Below are positions 7,628 to 14,416 of a stretch of DNA of 15,316 nt, piece after piece (the first letter of the stretch is position 1; each line of letters opens with the position of its first letter). The notes under the pieces are model-generated. The model made no database searches and was not told where the DNA came from. It saw nothing but the letters and a program-made list of their open reading frames with translations. Made by a program: the position numbers and the translations under genes. The stretch is from Methylococcaceae bacterium UBA7658 (lineage in GTDB: Bacteria > Pseudomonadota > Gammaproteobacteria > Methylococcales > Methylomonadaceae): NCBI GenBank assembly GCA_002483425.1, contig DLHW01000010.1, positions 24,105 through 39,420 on the forward strand. Reading direction: 5' to 3'.

Positions 7628-8812
7628 ATGCTTCCGCAATATCTCATTAAAGGCAAGATGATTTCAGCCGAAAGCGATGGTTACCAGGAAACCTTGAGAC
7701 GCTGTTACGCAAGCAAAATCAGGCCGCTTTGTCCCTGCCGCAAGCCGCCCGTTGCCATGTACATTGCCAAGGTGAACGGTCATTGCATCATCAAGCGGAT
7801 GCCCAACACTGGCAGCGAACATGGCCTGGAATGCAAGTCTTATGAAATCCCCGGCGGATTGTCGGGGTTGAGCCAAGTGATGGGTTCTGCCATCAAAGAA
7901 GATAGTGACAATGGCTTGACCACACTTAAGTTTGATTTTTCGTTATCGAAAGGTGTTTCAAGAGCCATTCCTCATGGCAATTCGGAAGAAAAGAATAGTG
8001 TCAAGACCGACGGCAAACGGCTGAGCTTGCGTGGCCTGTTGCATTATCTTTGGGAACAGGCTGAGTTCAATAAATGGTCACCCGGCATGGCGGGCAAACG
8101 CAATTGGTTTGTCATCCGTAAATACCTTTATGAAGCTGCCAAACATAAGCAAGCCAAGAACGTCAGCCTGAATAACTTGCTGTTTATTCCAGAAGTGTTC
8201 GACCTTGACCAGCAGCAGGTAATTACTCAGCGCAGACAAAAGTCACTGTATTATCTGATTAATGCAAACAACCTTCAGTCTTTTATGTTGGTAATCGGCG
8301 AGGTCAAGGACATTGTTGAGGCGAGGTTCGGCCATAAAATGGTGATCAAACATTTGCCGGATTTCCCGTTCCTGCTGAATCCCGACATTTATCGACGATT
8401 AAATAAGCATTTCGCCAACGAAATCGAACTGTGGTCAGCCAATGGCAAAGGCCATTTGATTGTCATCGGCACTTTTGGAATAAATGTGTCAGGCATTCCA
8501 TCTTTTCAGGAAGTCGCGTTAATAGTGGTAAGCGAGCAATGGCTGCCTTATGAGAACAACGACGAGCTTAAACTCATCAATACATTGATTAACGCCAATC
8601 GCCGCTTTATTAAGTGCCTGCGTTACAACTTGCCCGCATCTACCCAGACAGCCAGCGTACTGCTGGCAGACAAGTATAACGAAAAAACGGCAATCTTAAT
8701 CAAGCCTTCAAATGCCGACGAGAATTTTGAACAAGATGTACAAGCTTTAATTCAGGGGAACGGGGTAAAGGCGCAGGTTTGGCGGAATGGAGACGGGGCA
8801 TTGCCGGAATAA
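7628..8812 (+). CDS. DUF1173-type conjugative element protein with putative zinc site
   Basis: A 394-residue protein that matches my memory of DUF1173 proteins, which occur beside conjugation genes in plasmids and ICEs; their function is not known. The N-terminal block has LCPC (Cys35, Cys37), PVAMYIAK, IIKRMPNTGSEH (His65) and LEC (Cys69), then SYEIPGG. The CxC...HxxxC spacing suggests a bound metal. The middle contains LRGLLHYLWEQAEFNKWSPGM, another family-like stretch. There is no membrane segment or signal, so it is probably cytoplasmic. It starts 4 nt after the transglycosylase stop. A second ATG at 7658 (Met11) has AAAGG in front and may be the true start. The family call comes from recalled motifs and needs a profile search. 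Confidence 0.72.
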   Translation: MLPQYLIKGKMISAESDGYQETLRRCYASKIRPLCPCRKPPVAMYIAKVNGHCIIKRMPNTGSEHGLECKSYEIPGGLSGLSQVMGSAIKEDSDNGLTTLKFDFSLSKGVSRAIPHGNSEEKNSVKTDGKRLSLRGLLHYLWEQAEFNKWSPGMAGKRNWFVIRKYLYEAAKHKQAKNVSLNNLLFIPEVFDLDQQQVITQRRQKSLYYLINANNLQSFMLVIGEVKDIVEARFGHKMVIKHLPDFPFLLNPDIYRRLNKHFANEIELWSANGKGHLIVIGTFGINVSGIPSFQEVALIVVSEQWLPYENNDELKLINTLINANRRFIKCLRYNLPASTQTASVLLADKYNEKTAILIKPSNADENFEQDVQALIQGNGVKAQVWRNGDGALPE

Positions 8813-8884
8813 GGGATGGCTCTCAGCCATCCATTGACCAGGTTTTCAAGTGAAAAGGCAATGCACCGTTTTATTCGCCATGAA

Positions 8885-8914
8885 TTGCACAATCCGAAAG
8901 TACATTTTTATCAA
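8885..8914 (+). promoter_or_regulatory. Possible promoter of the excisionase-like gene
   Basis: TTGCAC at 8885-8890 and TATCAA at 8909-8914, with 18-bp spacing, lie about 45 nt upstream of the helix-turn-helix start codon. Both boxes are imperfect. A separate promoter here would let the gene be expressed apart from the transfer operon. Confidence 0.25.
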
Positions 8915-8959
8915 ATTTTTGCCCACAACCTTTGGATAAGATTAAGGCGTGGAGATGTT

Positions 8960-9163
8960 ATGAAACAGCAAGGCTTAACTTTAGACCAAGATACACTCAC
9001 CGACACCGAAGGGGCATCAAGTCTCTTGGCGATTCCCGTTGCCACACTTATCAAATGGCGGTCAACCGGCGAGGTGAGGATTCCTTATGTGCGTATTGGG
9101 CGGCAGATCAAATACCGCACCCGTGATTTAAAAGCGTTTATTGAAACTAGTACGATAAAATAG
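8960..9163 (+). CDS. Excisionase-like helix-turn-helix protein (HTH_17/MerR-like winged helix)
   Basis: I choose the ATG at 8960, with GGAG at 8951-8954, giving a 67-residue protein; the in-frame ATG at 8816 adds 48 residues with no recognisable domain. The product is almost entirely one DNA-binding domain of the excisionase/AlpA-like kind. It reads DTEGASSLLAIPVATLIKWR (helix-turn-helix), then GEVRIPYVRIGRQIKYRTRDLKAFIE (wing and last helix). Such proteins bend DNA at attachment sites and act as recombination directionality factors, or regulate int. Its place directly beside the tRNA-derived att core and opposite the integrase supports an Xis role. It could also be only a transcription regulator; the sequence does not decide. 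Confidence 0.78.
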   Translation: MKQQGLTLDQDTLTDTEGASSLLAIPVATLIKWRSTGEVRIPYVRIGRQIKYRTRDLKAFIETSTIK

Positions 9164-9208
9164 CCTTGTTGGATATTCTCGGCTTTTGATAAAAAATTCA
9201 ACTTAAAA

Positions 9209-9226
9209 CATGACCTGGACATGACC
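9209..9226 (+). repeat. Left arm-type repeat pair: CATGACC-N4-CATGACC
   Basis: CATGACC occurs at 9209-9215 and again at 9220-9226, an 11-bp period, so both copies face the same side of the helix. The same paired unit recurs in the same orientation at 9471-9488, on the other side of the tRNA fragment. This is the usual layout of arm-type integrase or Xis binding sites. The role is inferred from position. Confidence 0.65.
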
Positions 9227-9283
9227 TAGTTAAGCTTAAAATTTACAGTCGTGTCTTTAATACGCACAACATATTGATATATT

Positions 9284-9341
9284 TGGTGCCTCGGGCCGGA
9301 GTCGAACCGGCACGGGATTTCTCCCGAGGGATTTTAAGTCC
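9284..9341 (-). other. tRNA-Leu(UAA) 3' fragment; probable attachment-site core (att)
   Basis: Read on the minus strand, this is the 3' part of a tRNA-Leu gene. It has the 3' side of the anticodon arm with loop CTTAAAA (anticodon TAA), a long variable arm (CGGGA-GAAA-TCCCG), a T arm (GCCGG-TTCGACT-CCGGC), and the acceptor strand CCGAGGC-A-CCA with encoded CCA. The 5' half (acceptor 5' strand, D arm) is absent: the sequence beyond 9341 is A+T rich and does not resemble a D arm, and the outermost anticodon-stem pair is already broken. It is therefore not a functional tRNA gene. Tyrosine integrases commonly recombine at tRNA 3' ends, and identity that begins at the anticodon stem is typical. Int lies on one side and an Xis-like gene on the other. 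Confidence 0.88.
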
Positions 9342-9405
9342 CATTATATTAAAATTAATCAATCCCTATTCATCATGTTGTTACGTTATTACTTATTGAT
9401 AATGT

Positions 9406-9450
9406 TATAATTAATACATTACTGTACATTTCCCTTCCATTCGCTAGAAT
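9406..9450 (+). promoter_or_regulatory. Possible integrase promoter elements
   Basis: A perfect TATAAT lies at 9406-9411, but with no good -35 box at proper spacing. A second candidate is TGTACA at 9423-9428 with TAGAAT at 9445-9450 (16-bp spacing). Either would drive int; the second ends just before the right CATGACC repeats, which could allow integrase to repress its own gene. Confidence 0.3.
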
Positions 9451-9470
9451 ACTCAGGATTGTGTTTGAAA

Positions 9471-9488
9471 CATGACCCAGTCATGACC
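9471..9488 (+). repeat. Right arm-type repeat pair: CATGACC-N4-CATGACC
   Basis: The second paired unit, CATGACC at 9471-9477 and 9482-9488, has the same 11-bp period and orientation as the left pair. Similarity extends outward: AAA precedes both pairs and CT follows both. It ends 17 nt before the integrase start codon, so a protein bound here could also block int transcription or translation. Confidence 0.65.
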
Positions 9489-9505
9489 TGACTCCAAGCA
9501 TCATT

Positions 9506-10675
9506 ATGGCAGAAAAAATTAATTTCACCCAACAGCGTATTGAAAAGTTGCCTATTCCTGCTGGTGGTCGTATCGATTATTACGACTCTAGCTGCCCAAA
9601 ATTAACATGCCGAGTGAGCCAAACGGGGGTCAAGTCATTTGTATTGTTAAAATGGAACGGCAAATCTATGCAACGGGTCACTTTAGGCAGGTTTCCGGAT
9701 GTGACGGTTGCCCAAGCTCGGAAGCTTGCGACGGATACACTTTCAACAATGGCGGAGGGCATCAACCCCATTGAAAAAAAACGAAAAGAAAAGCTTCAAG
9801 GTATTACTTTAAGCCAATTGTTAGATAAATATATCGAGCATAAAAACCTTAAAGCCAGTACAGCAAAAAATTATCGGGTTAAATTCAACCAGGGTTTTGC
9901 AGATTGGACTACTAAGCCTATAAACCAAATTACTCCTGACATGGTGTTGATGCGCCATAAGTCTCTTTCAGGTAGCGCTATTACACGTGATAATAAAATG
10001 CGGGTTTTACGGTTACTATTGAAATATGCTGTTGCTATAAAGGCTCTATCAGAATCACCAACGGATATTCTACGAGACGCAAGATTATGGTCAAAACCAA
10101 AACGAAAAAACCGGATTATTTCATCTGATGACCTAATGCCCTGGTATCGTGCGGTTTTACGACTAGACAACTCGAGGGCAAAGACTTATTTGCTGATGCT
10201 TTTATACACAGGGCTTCGTTCAAGCGAAGCATTAAATCTTAAGTGGAAGGACATAGACTTAAAAAATGATTGCCTTATGGTAAGAGACACTAAAAACCGT
10301 ACTGATTTTGTTACATATATTTCAAGGCACTTAAAACCACATTTAATAGTTGTTCGAGAAGAAACCGGGAAGGACGAATACGTATTTTCAGGTTACGGCA
10401 AAAACAAGGTCATGGATCAACCAAGGTGGCATATCGATTTGATCACGAAAACAACCGGCATCGAGTTTTCTAGCCATGATTTAAGGCGTACTTTCGCCAC
10501 AATCGCTGAAGCTGCATTATTGCCGGAGACAATTATCAAGCGCTTGCTCAATCACACAACCGACAACAATGTGACTACCGGCTATATCAGGACGGAATCA
10601 AATACACTCCGACAGGCTATCGAAAAGATAGCCGATTATATCTGGGCTTGTGTTTCAAATGATGGAAAAAATTGA
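9506..10675 (+). CDS. Tyrosine recombinase (integrase) with N-terminal arm-binding domain
   Basis: The 389-residue protein has the three-part layout of P4-like integrases. An N-terminal arm-binding domain of the DUF4102 type (about 1-90) includes SCPKLTCRVSQTGVKSFVL and VTLGRFPDVTVAQARKLA. A SAM-like core-binding domain (about 100-190) follows, then the catalytic domain (about 200-380). The catalytic set is visible: Arg238 (TGLRSSE), a Lys in the beta-hairpin (about 263), His324 and Arg327 (HDLRRTF), His350 (LLNH) and nucleophile Tyr360 (TTGYIR). It would insert and excise the element at the tRNA-Leu-derived att site 164 nt upstream. No good Shine-Dalgarno precedes the ATG, so expression may be low. 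The protein appears intact. Confidence 0.95.
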   Translation: MAEKINFTQQRIEKLPIPAGGRIDYYDSSCPKLTCRVSQTGVKSFVLLKWNGKSMQRVTLGRFPDVTVAQARKLATDTLSTMAEGINPIEKKRKEKLQGITLSQLLDKYIEHKNLKASTAKNYRVKFNQGFADWTTKPINQITPDMVLMRHKSLSGSAITRDNKMRVLRLLLKYAVAIKALSESPTDILRDARLWSKPKRKNRIISSDDLMPWYRAVLRLDNSRAKTYLLMLLYTGLRSSEALNLKWKDIDLKNDCLMVRDTKNRTDFVTYISRHLKPHLIVVREETGKDEYVFSGYGKNKVMDQPRWHIDLITKTTGIEFSSHDLRRTFATIAEAALLPETIIKRLLNHTTDNNVTTGYIRTESNTLRQAIEKIADYIWACVSNDGKN

Positions 10676-10900
10676 TCGGCAGTGAACGGCCAAGTGCAGT
10701 CAGTCGAGTGTATTCTGGGTATGTCAGCTTACTTCCAAATCGGTCATTCAGCATTGCCATTAACCGCGCTGTACCCACCCACAAAGGTTGACCAAACAAA
10801 AAAGTCTGATAGACACATCGCTAGGTTTAAGGGGTTGTTGGCGTAATAACTGGTCTTGGATTCTTTTCCGTAAGTTAACTTCCCATAGGTTCGGCAACAC
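10676..10900 (-). pseudogene. Possible frameshifted remnant of an unrecognised gene
   Basis: On the minus strand, one frame from a stop at about 10821-10823 reads a protein-like stretch including QPLWVGTARLMAMLNDRFG and LTYPEYTRLTALGRSLP, and continues into the end of int. Immediately upstream in another frame lies LPNLWEVNLRKRIQDQLL followed by RQQPLKPSDVS. The two could join at the T-run (A-run on the + strand, about 10798-10803). I recognise no family, and no start codon fits well. It may be a decayed gene cut off by the integrase, or chance. Confidence 0.3.
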
Positions 10901-10918
10901 CTATTGAATACCTTATAA

Positions 10919-11959
10919 TCATAAAATCGACTTTAGCGTTTTCACAATCTTGTCAATACCGTCAGAACGTCTGGCCTCCGGAAATAGATCAACATACTGT
11001 AAATCGTCGAGAGATCGTGTACTATCAATTCCAATCATCGGGATTTCACACGGTGTTAATCGTACTGGAATGATAAATACACTTCCTGGCTGATATTCCC
11101 GATATTGGGAAATTGCATCGTTCGCCTCTGGAAAAAGTCCAGATTTTTGACGTGACAGAGCTTCGTTAGACAAGCAAAGGATAAAAGCCCCCGCAGTTCG
11201 CAATGACTTTTTGATTTCAAATTTCCAATCTTGGCCAGGCTGAATTTCTTTGTCCCACCACACCTTAATACCAAAGGAGGTAAGATCGTCGCGAAACCTT
11301 TGGACTTCTTCTGTGTTGTCGTGACAGTATGAGAGAAATACATGTTTGCCGCTCACTTTCTCCTCCCTTTGTTGTCGACCTGATTGAGTAGCATCATTTA
11401 TAGCAAATGCTTCGACCCTTCGGACATCGAGTCGGCAATCCTGAAAAAGTCGGCATTGTTGATTAAGGATGCATACATCCAATATGTCTTCATTTCGGAT
11501 TATCAGCATACCGCCGATACTCTCGATAATAGATCGATAAAGTAAGAAGCGATAATTCGCTAAGAAAATGTGGGCTTCTAAAGAATAAGCTAAAAAAAAG
11601 AGTTTTAAAACATACTTGATCACCATTTCAGCATTTTCAGCGAGTGGCTGACGCGAGGCAATATACCTTCTAATTTCGTGCTGCACTGCTTTATCATTAG
11701 TAGCTTGGTCGCAAAGCCCGTTGACCAACTCGAAACCAATTCTACTCGCATTTTCATAGTCGGTGTGCTTAACAATATACAGTTTGTCTCGAACCGTTTC
11801 TCTTTTCAAAAGGGCACCACGGAGTGCACTCGCTCCTCCTGTTTCCACTGCAATGACATCAAACTCAGACAATTTGCGGTCAACTATCACAGTTGCTGGT
11901 CCACATGGAAGAGCTAGTTGAATCAACGCTCCTCGATCTACTAAGAGACTCTTACTCAT
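10919..11959 (-). CDS. TIR-domain protein with unrecognised N-terminal domain (candidate defence effector)
   Basis: I use the ATG at 11959 (346 residues), which overlaps the upstream gene's stop as ATGAGTAA; a GTG two codons earlier is possible. Residues about 205-345 form a bacterial TIR domain: KHVFLSYCHDN (strand A), a helix ending FGIKVWWDKEIQPGQDW (BB-loop region), AFILCLSNEALS, then FPEANDAI with Glu278 as the probable catalytic Glu, and SVFIIPVRLTPCEIP. TIR domains of this kind hydrolyse NAD+ or make cyclic nucleotide signals in anti-phage systems. Residues 1-190 match no family I know; they include GGAS (41-44), LYIVKH (60-65), FELVNG (76-81) and a strongly helical, hydrophobic stretch (about 112-152). 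No signal peptide is seen. It is cotranscribed with the kinase-like gene. Confidence 0.88.
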   Translation of the reverse strand: MSKSLLVDRGALIQLALPCGPATVIVDRKLSEFDVIAVETGGASALRGALLKRETVRDKLYIVKHTDYENASRIGFELVNGLCDQATNDKAVQHEIRRYIASRQPLAENAEMVIKYVLKLFFLAYSLEAHIFLANYRFLLYRSIIESIGGMLIIRNEDILDVCILNQQCRLFQDCRLDVRRVEAFAINDATQSGRQQREEKVSGKHVFLSYCHDNTEEVQRFRDDLTSFGIKVWWDKEIQPGQDWKFEIKKSLRTAGAFILCLSNEALSRQKSGLFPEANDAISQYREYQPGSVFIIPVRLTPCEIPMIGIDSTRSLDDLQYVDLFPEARRSDGIDKIVKTLKSIL

Positions 11960-13592
11960 TGTCACTGACCACCGTACTTGAGTGCTTAATGCGATCCTCG
12001 TCTAACGCTTGTGCGAAGCCAAAAAAGATGTCCTGTCTGGAATGTTTAAAGTTATTTCCCATAATATCAACCTCAAGGGTAACATAGGAAAAATACTCTC
12101 GACCAATACCCATAAACTGTAAGCAAGATTGTACTGTAAGGTTCTCGACCGAAATTTTAGAAGAGATTTCTTTCGCCCACTCTGCTCCCTTGATAACGAA
12201 ATCCGGTGCACCACCCAATACCGTCTCAACTCCAGAGCGTTTGGTTTGTTTAACAATGGTTAACAATTCCTTCTCAGAGCACATGCGATACTGAAGGGCT
12301 GACAAGAGCGTTGTAAGTAATGCCGACGGAATATTTTCCTCCGCAGGTAACATTAGTAGTGTATAAAAAATCATGAGAAGGCACTTACGATTAGAATCAA
12401 TAGATGATATGCCAGCTTGCCATGCAGGCTCGTAATCGCTTATTGTAATTGCCCGCTCTAGAGTCTTAACTAGCAATGTCCAATCACTGCACGCTGCTTT
12501 GTGGAAAAGTATGGAGAGTTCAAGTCCAACGTTAGCGGTTGGTATTGACACCTTGTGAGGACCCACGGAAGTGTATCCTTCAATAGATCCAAATATCCGC
12601 CAGCAAGCGAGATTGTGGTTTTGCAGTTCTTCCAGAGTTGCTTGGGTGCTGCCAGCGATTGAGAACGCAATCGCGCAATAAGTTAGTGCAGTCCCTGCAT
12701 CGTTTGAATGCGTCCTGCTAATCTTAACCAGCGCCAAGATCGCCAATAGAAGGCACATTCTTAGGTATTTACCACTATGTTCTTGTTCGATTATTGAGTT
12801 GATAAACGATCCTAGTAATGCGGAAGCAGGGCGCCCGATTGGAGAGAGCATTTCCATTCCGGATGATGTGGACAATGGGCGTCCAAATTGTAGACTACCG
12901 GCTGACGAGATCAGCTCCTCTGACCCAAGCTTACTTACCGCATCCTCTAGACTTATGCTATATGATGAATAATTTAACTTCTTCTTCTGGTCGATTAAAG
13001 CCAAAAAAGATGAGATGTTTGGTGCGGATTTATACTCCCAGTTAGTGGATGAAATCGCCAGCAAAAGAAGTGTAGCGTCTATAACCTGGGATTCGAGCTC
13101 TTCGGGCTCAATTGGTTTTCGGTCTAGGATGAGGCGCACTATGATTTCGGAGAAGCGCATGTAAGGAAGCGGATCGTATCCTTCAAGGCCGAATAGGATA
13201 TGACGTAGATCAGAGCAAAAGTTTGGGAGCAAGGGATCAATGAATTTATATGACTCCAAGAGGTAACCTTGCCAGAACGCAGCGAAATCTTCCGAATTAA
13301 ACTCAAGGCAGGGGACAACAAAATCTCCTGCACATGTTTGCGGCGTTGTTGATCGATGGGAGAAGCCGCCCGGGTCCACTAAAATTAGCCCACCAGAAGG
13401 TAAGATACCCACATTGCTCGGATGTAAATCGGAATATCCATTACCCCCTTTGTGAATTTGCGCCAAAAGTATACCGAGGAAAAAGGTATATCTAGCTCCG
13501 ATGCCCAGTTCGGAAGGGGGAGTGTCTGCTAATGCTCTTAGCTTACTTGCATATTGAGGGTTCCACTCAGGACTCTCGTCGTCGCTAAACAT
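11952..13592 (-). CDS. Kinase-like C-lobe protein with long helical C-terminus, partner of the TIR gene
   Basis: A 546-residue protein. Residues about 31-80 look like the alpha-E helix and catalytic loop of a protein kinase fold. They include LLAQIHKGG, then YSDLHPSN (Asp55 as catalytic base, Asn60 as metal ligand), then LILVDPGGF, where Asp73 occupies the DFG-Asp position. EDFAAFWQGYLLE (101-113) fits a C-lobe helix. Only about 30 residues precede this, so the N-lobe (Gly-rich loop, ATP-binding Lys, alpha-C Glu) is absent. An in-frame TGA lies 6 nt before the ATG, so no longer form exists in this frame. Residues about 210-546 are predicted mostly helical, with no recognised motif, and may be repeats that bind a partner. 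It overlaps the TIR gene by 8 nt. It could be a pseudokinase, a split-kinase half, or a decayed gene; the long intact frame argues against decay. Confidence 0.75.
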   Translation of the reverse strand: MFSDDESPEWNPQYASKLRALADTPPSELGIGARYTFFLGILLAQIHKGGNGYSDLHPSNVGILPSGGLILVDPGGFSHRSTTPQTCAGDFVVPCLEFNSEDFAAFWQGYLLESYKFIDPLLPNFCSDLRHILFGLEGYDPLPYMRFSEIIVRLILDRKPIEPEELESQVIDATLLLLAISSTNWEYKSAPNISSFLALIDQKKKLNYSSYSISLEDAVSKLGSEELISSAGSLQFGRPLSTSSGMEMLSPIGRPASALLGSFINSIIEQEHSGKYLRMCLLLAILALVKISRTHSNDAGTALTYCAIAFSIAGSTQATLEELQNHNLACWRIFGSIEGYTSVGPHKVSIPTANVGLELSILFHKAACSDWTLLVKTLERAITISDYEPAWQAGISSIDSNRKCLLMIFYTLLMLPAEENIPSALLTTLLSALQYRMCSEKELLTIVKQTKRSGVETVLGGAPDFVIKGAEWAKEISSKISVENLTVQSCLQFMGIGREYFSYVTLEVDIMGNNFKHSRQDIFFGFAQALDEDRIKHSSTVVSDNE

Positions 13593-13652
13593 ATCTCATC
13601 AGAAATCAAATGGCACGAATTAACATTGGCCGTCCATGCTCGCCAAGAAATG

Positions 13653-13658
13653 ATTATA
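13653..13658 (-). promoter_or_regulatory. Possible -10 box for the kinase-like/TIR operon
   Basis: On the minus strand a perfect TATAAT lies about 60 nt upstream of the kinase-like start codon, inside an A+T-rich stretch. No convincing -35 box is seen. A nearby inverted repeat (ATAATT-AC-AATTAT, 13691-13704) could be an operator, but A+T-rich DNA makes such matches by chance. Confidence 0.3.
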
Positions 13659-13832
13659 AATTTTTACTCATATAGAATATCTAAAGCCACATAATTACAA
13701 TTATATGATATATCTCCTTTTTTATATGGGTATATGTCATCCTAAAATCAAATGATACGCCATTCTGAAAATCATGATGATGCTATCTATTCCGTCCGAT
13801 TTAATTATTAAGATTAGAAATGTTGATAGCGT

Positions 13833-13991
13833 AAGGAGGCGTTCCGATCAACCAGCGCACAGACTATAACAATTGGTTGCGATTCTATCTCGATTATTGC
13901 GATAAAAATCGTTTCGAATTCTCCAAAAAGCAAAGCCTTTGACGATAAACTGATGCCAAAATCAATCGAAAATTCAGAGTCAGCAGGCTAA
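13833..13991 (+). pseudogene. Remnant of a tyrosine integrase N-terminus (SAM-like domain)
   Basis: A strong ribosome binding site, AAGGAGG (13833-13839), precedes a reading frame with no usable start (the codon at ideal spacing is ATC at 13847). The frame reads NQRTDYNNWLRFYLDYC and then KNRFEFSKKQSL before a TGA at 13940-13942. Shifting by one base, AFDDKLMPKSIENSE continues to a TAA at 13989. The pattern (xWLRxYLDxC..K..., then SL.xFxxKL) is what I recall from the N-terminal core-binding domain of a family of gammaproteobacterial tyrosine recombinases. The start codon is lost, there is at least one frameshift, and the catalytic domain is missing, so it is a dead fragment. It is distinct from the intact integrase at 9506-10675. 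The family call is from memory. Confidence 0.5.
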
Positions 13992-14308
13992 TAGACTATT
14001 GAATATTAAGCTCAAAGTTTTTTTGGATGTCCGCTAATAATTGGGTTGAGGTCATTACTATCTTTGACGCCATATACTGCTTTGGGTCGGATTATACTGC
14101 TCAACTAATCAAAAAATATCTTGGTTGTCACAGGCTGCTTTCAAAGGAATTGGTTGAATTTTCTTGTTTGCTATCTATGTAGGTCTTAAGCGTTGATTGC
14201 AGGCTGCTACAGCTCCCACTATTTACAAGCTCACTTAGGTGGCTTGATACGGTAAATGCCTGAAATATTTTTCCTGTTCGGTTTAGGTTTGGCTTACTTG
14301 ATTAAAAA

Positions 14309-14416
14309 TCAATAGCCAGACCAAATACCTTTGGTTCCAACTAATATAAATGTTATGAATTGAACCAATAAAAAAAGCAGTCCAAGCGCTAACAAGAGTT
14401 TTTTCACATCATTCAT
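14309..14416 (-). CDS. Possible 35-residue single-pass membrane protein
   Basis: A short minus-strand frame starts with MNDVKK, continues with a long uninterrupted hydrophobic helix (about residues 7-27, Leu/Phe/Val/Ile rich), and ends GTKGIWSGY. TGAGGTGG lies upstream with 9-nt spacing (GAGG at 14426-14429 on the + strand), a good ribosome binding site. Positive charges before the helix would place the N-terminus in the cytoplasm. I know no family for it. Support comes from the ribosome binding site and the coherent membrane-protein layout in otherwise non-coding DNA; A+T-rich DNA can encode hydrophobic stretches by chance. Confidence 0.45.
   Translation of the reverse strand: MNDVKKLLLALGLLFLLVQFITFILVGTKGIWSGY

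Larger units (their letters stand above)
13593..14308. other. A+T-rich stretch with no intact gene
   Basis: About 700 nt between the TIR operon promoter side and the small minus-strand ORF. It holds the probable promoter of the kinase-like gene and the integrase relic at 13833-13991. A short imperfect direct repeat is present (AAATCAAATG followed by ACG, near 13603-13617 and 13746-13758). From about 13992 to 14308 I see nothing that supports a gene, an RNA or a terminator. The composition is visibly richer in A+T than the transfer operon. Confidence 0.6.

Noticed and set aside
8816..8959. An upstream ATG extending the HTH gene by 48 codons.
   Set aside because: The extra residues resemble no domain, the downstream ATG has GGAG in place, and the stretch is better explained as a promoter region. 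It is not excluded.
9284..9375. A complete tRNA-Leu gene.
   Set aside because: Only the anticodon-to-CCA part is present; no D arm or 5' acceptor strand follows on the minus strand.
13690..13735. An AAGGAGATATAT-like ribosome binding site on the minus strand upstream of the kinase-like gene.
   Set aside because: The only start codon nearby opens a frame of three codons; no gene follows.
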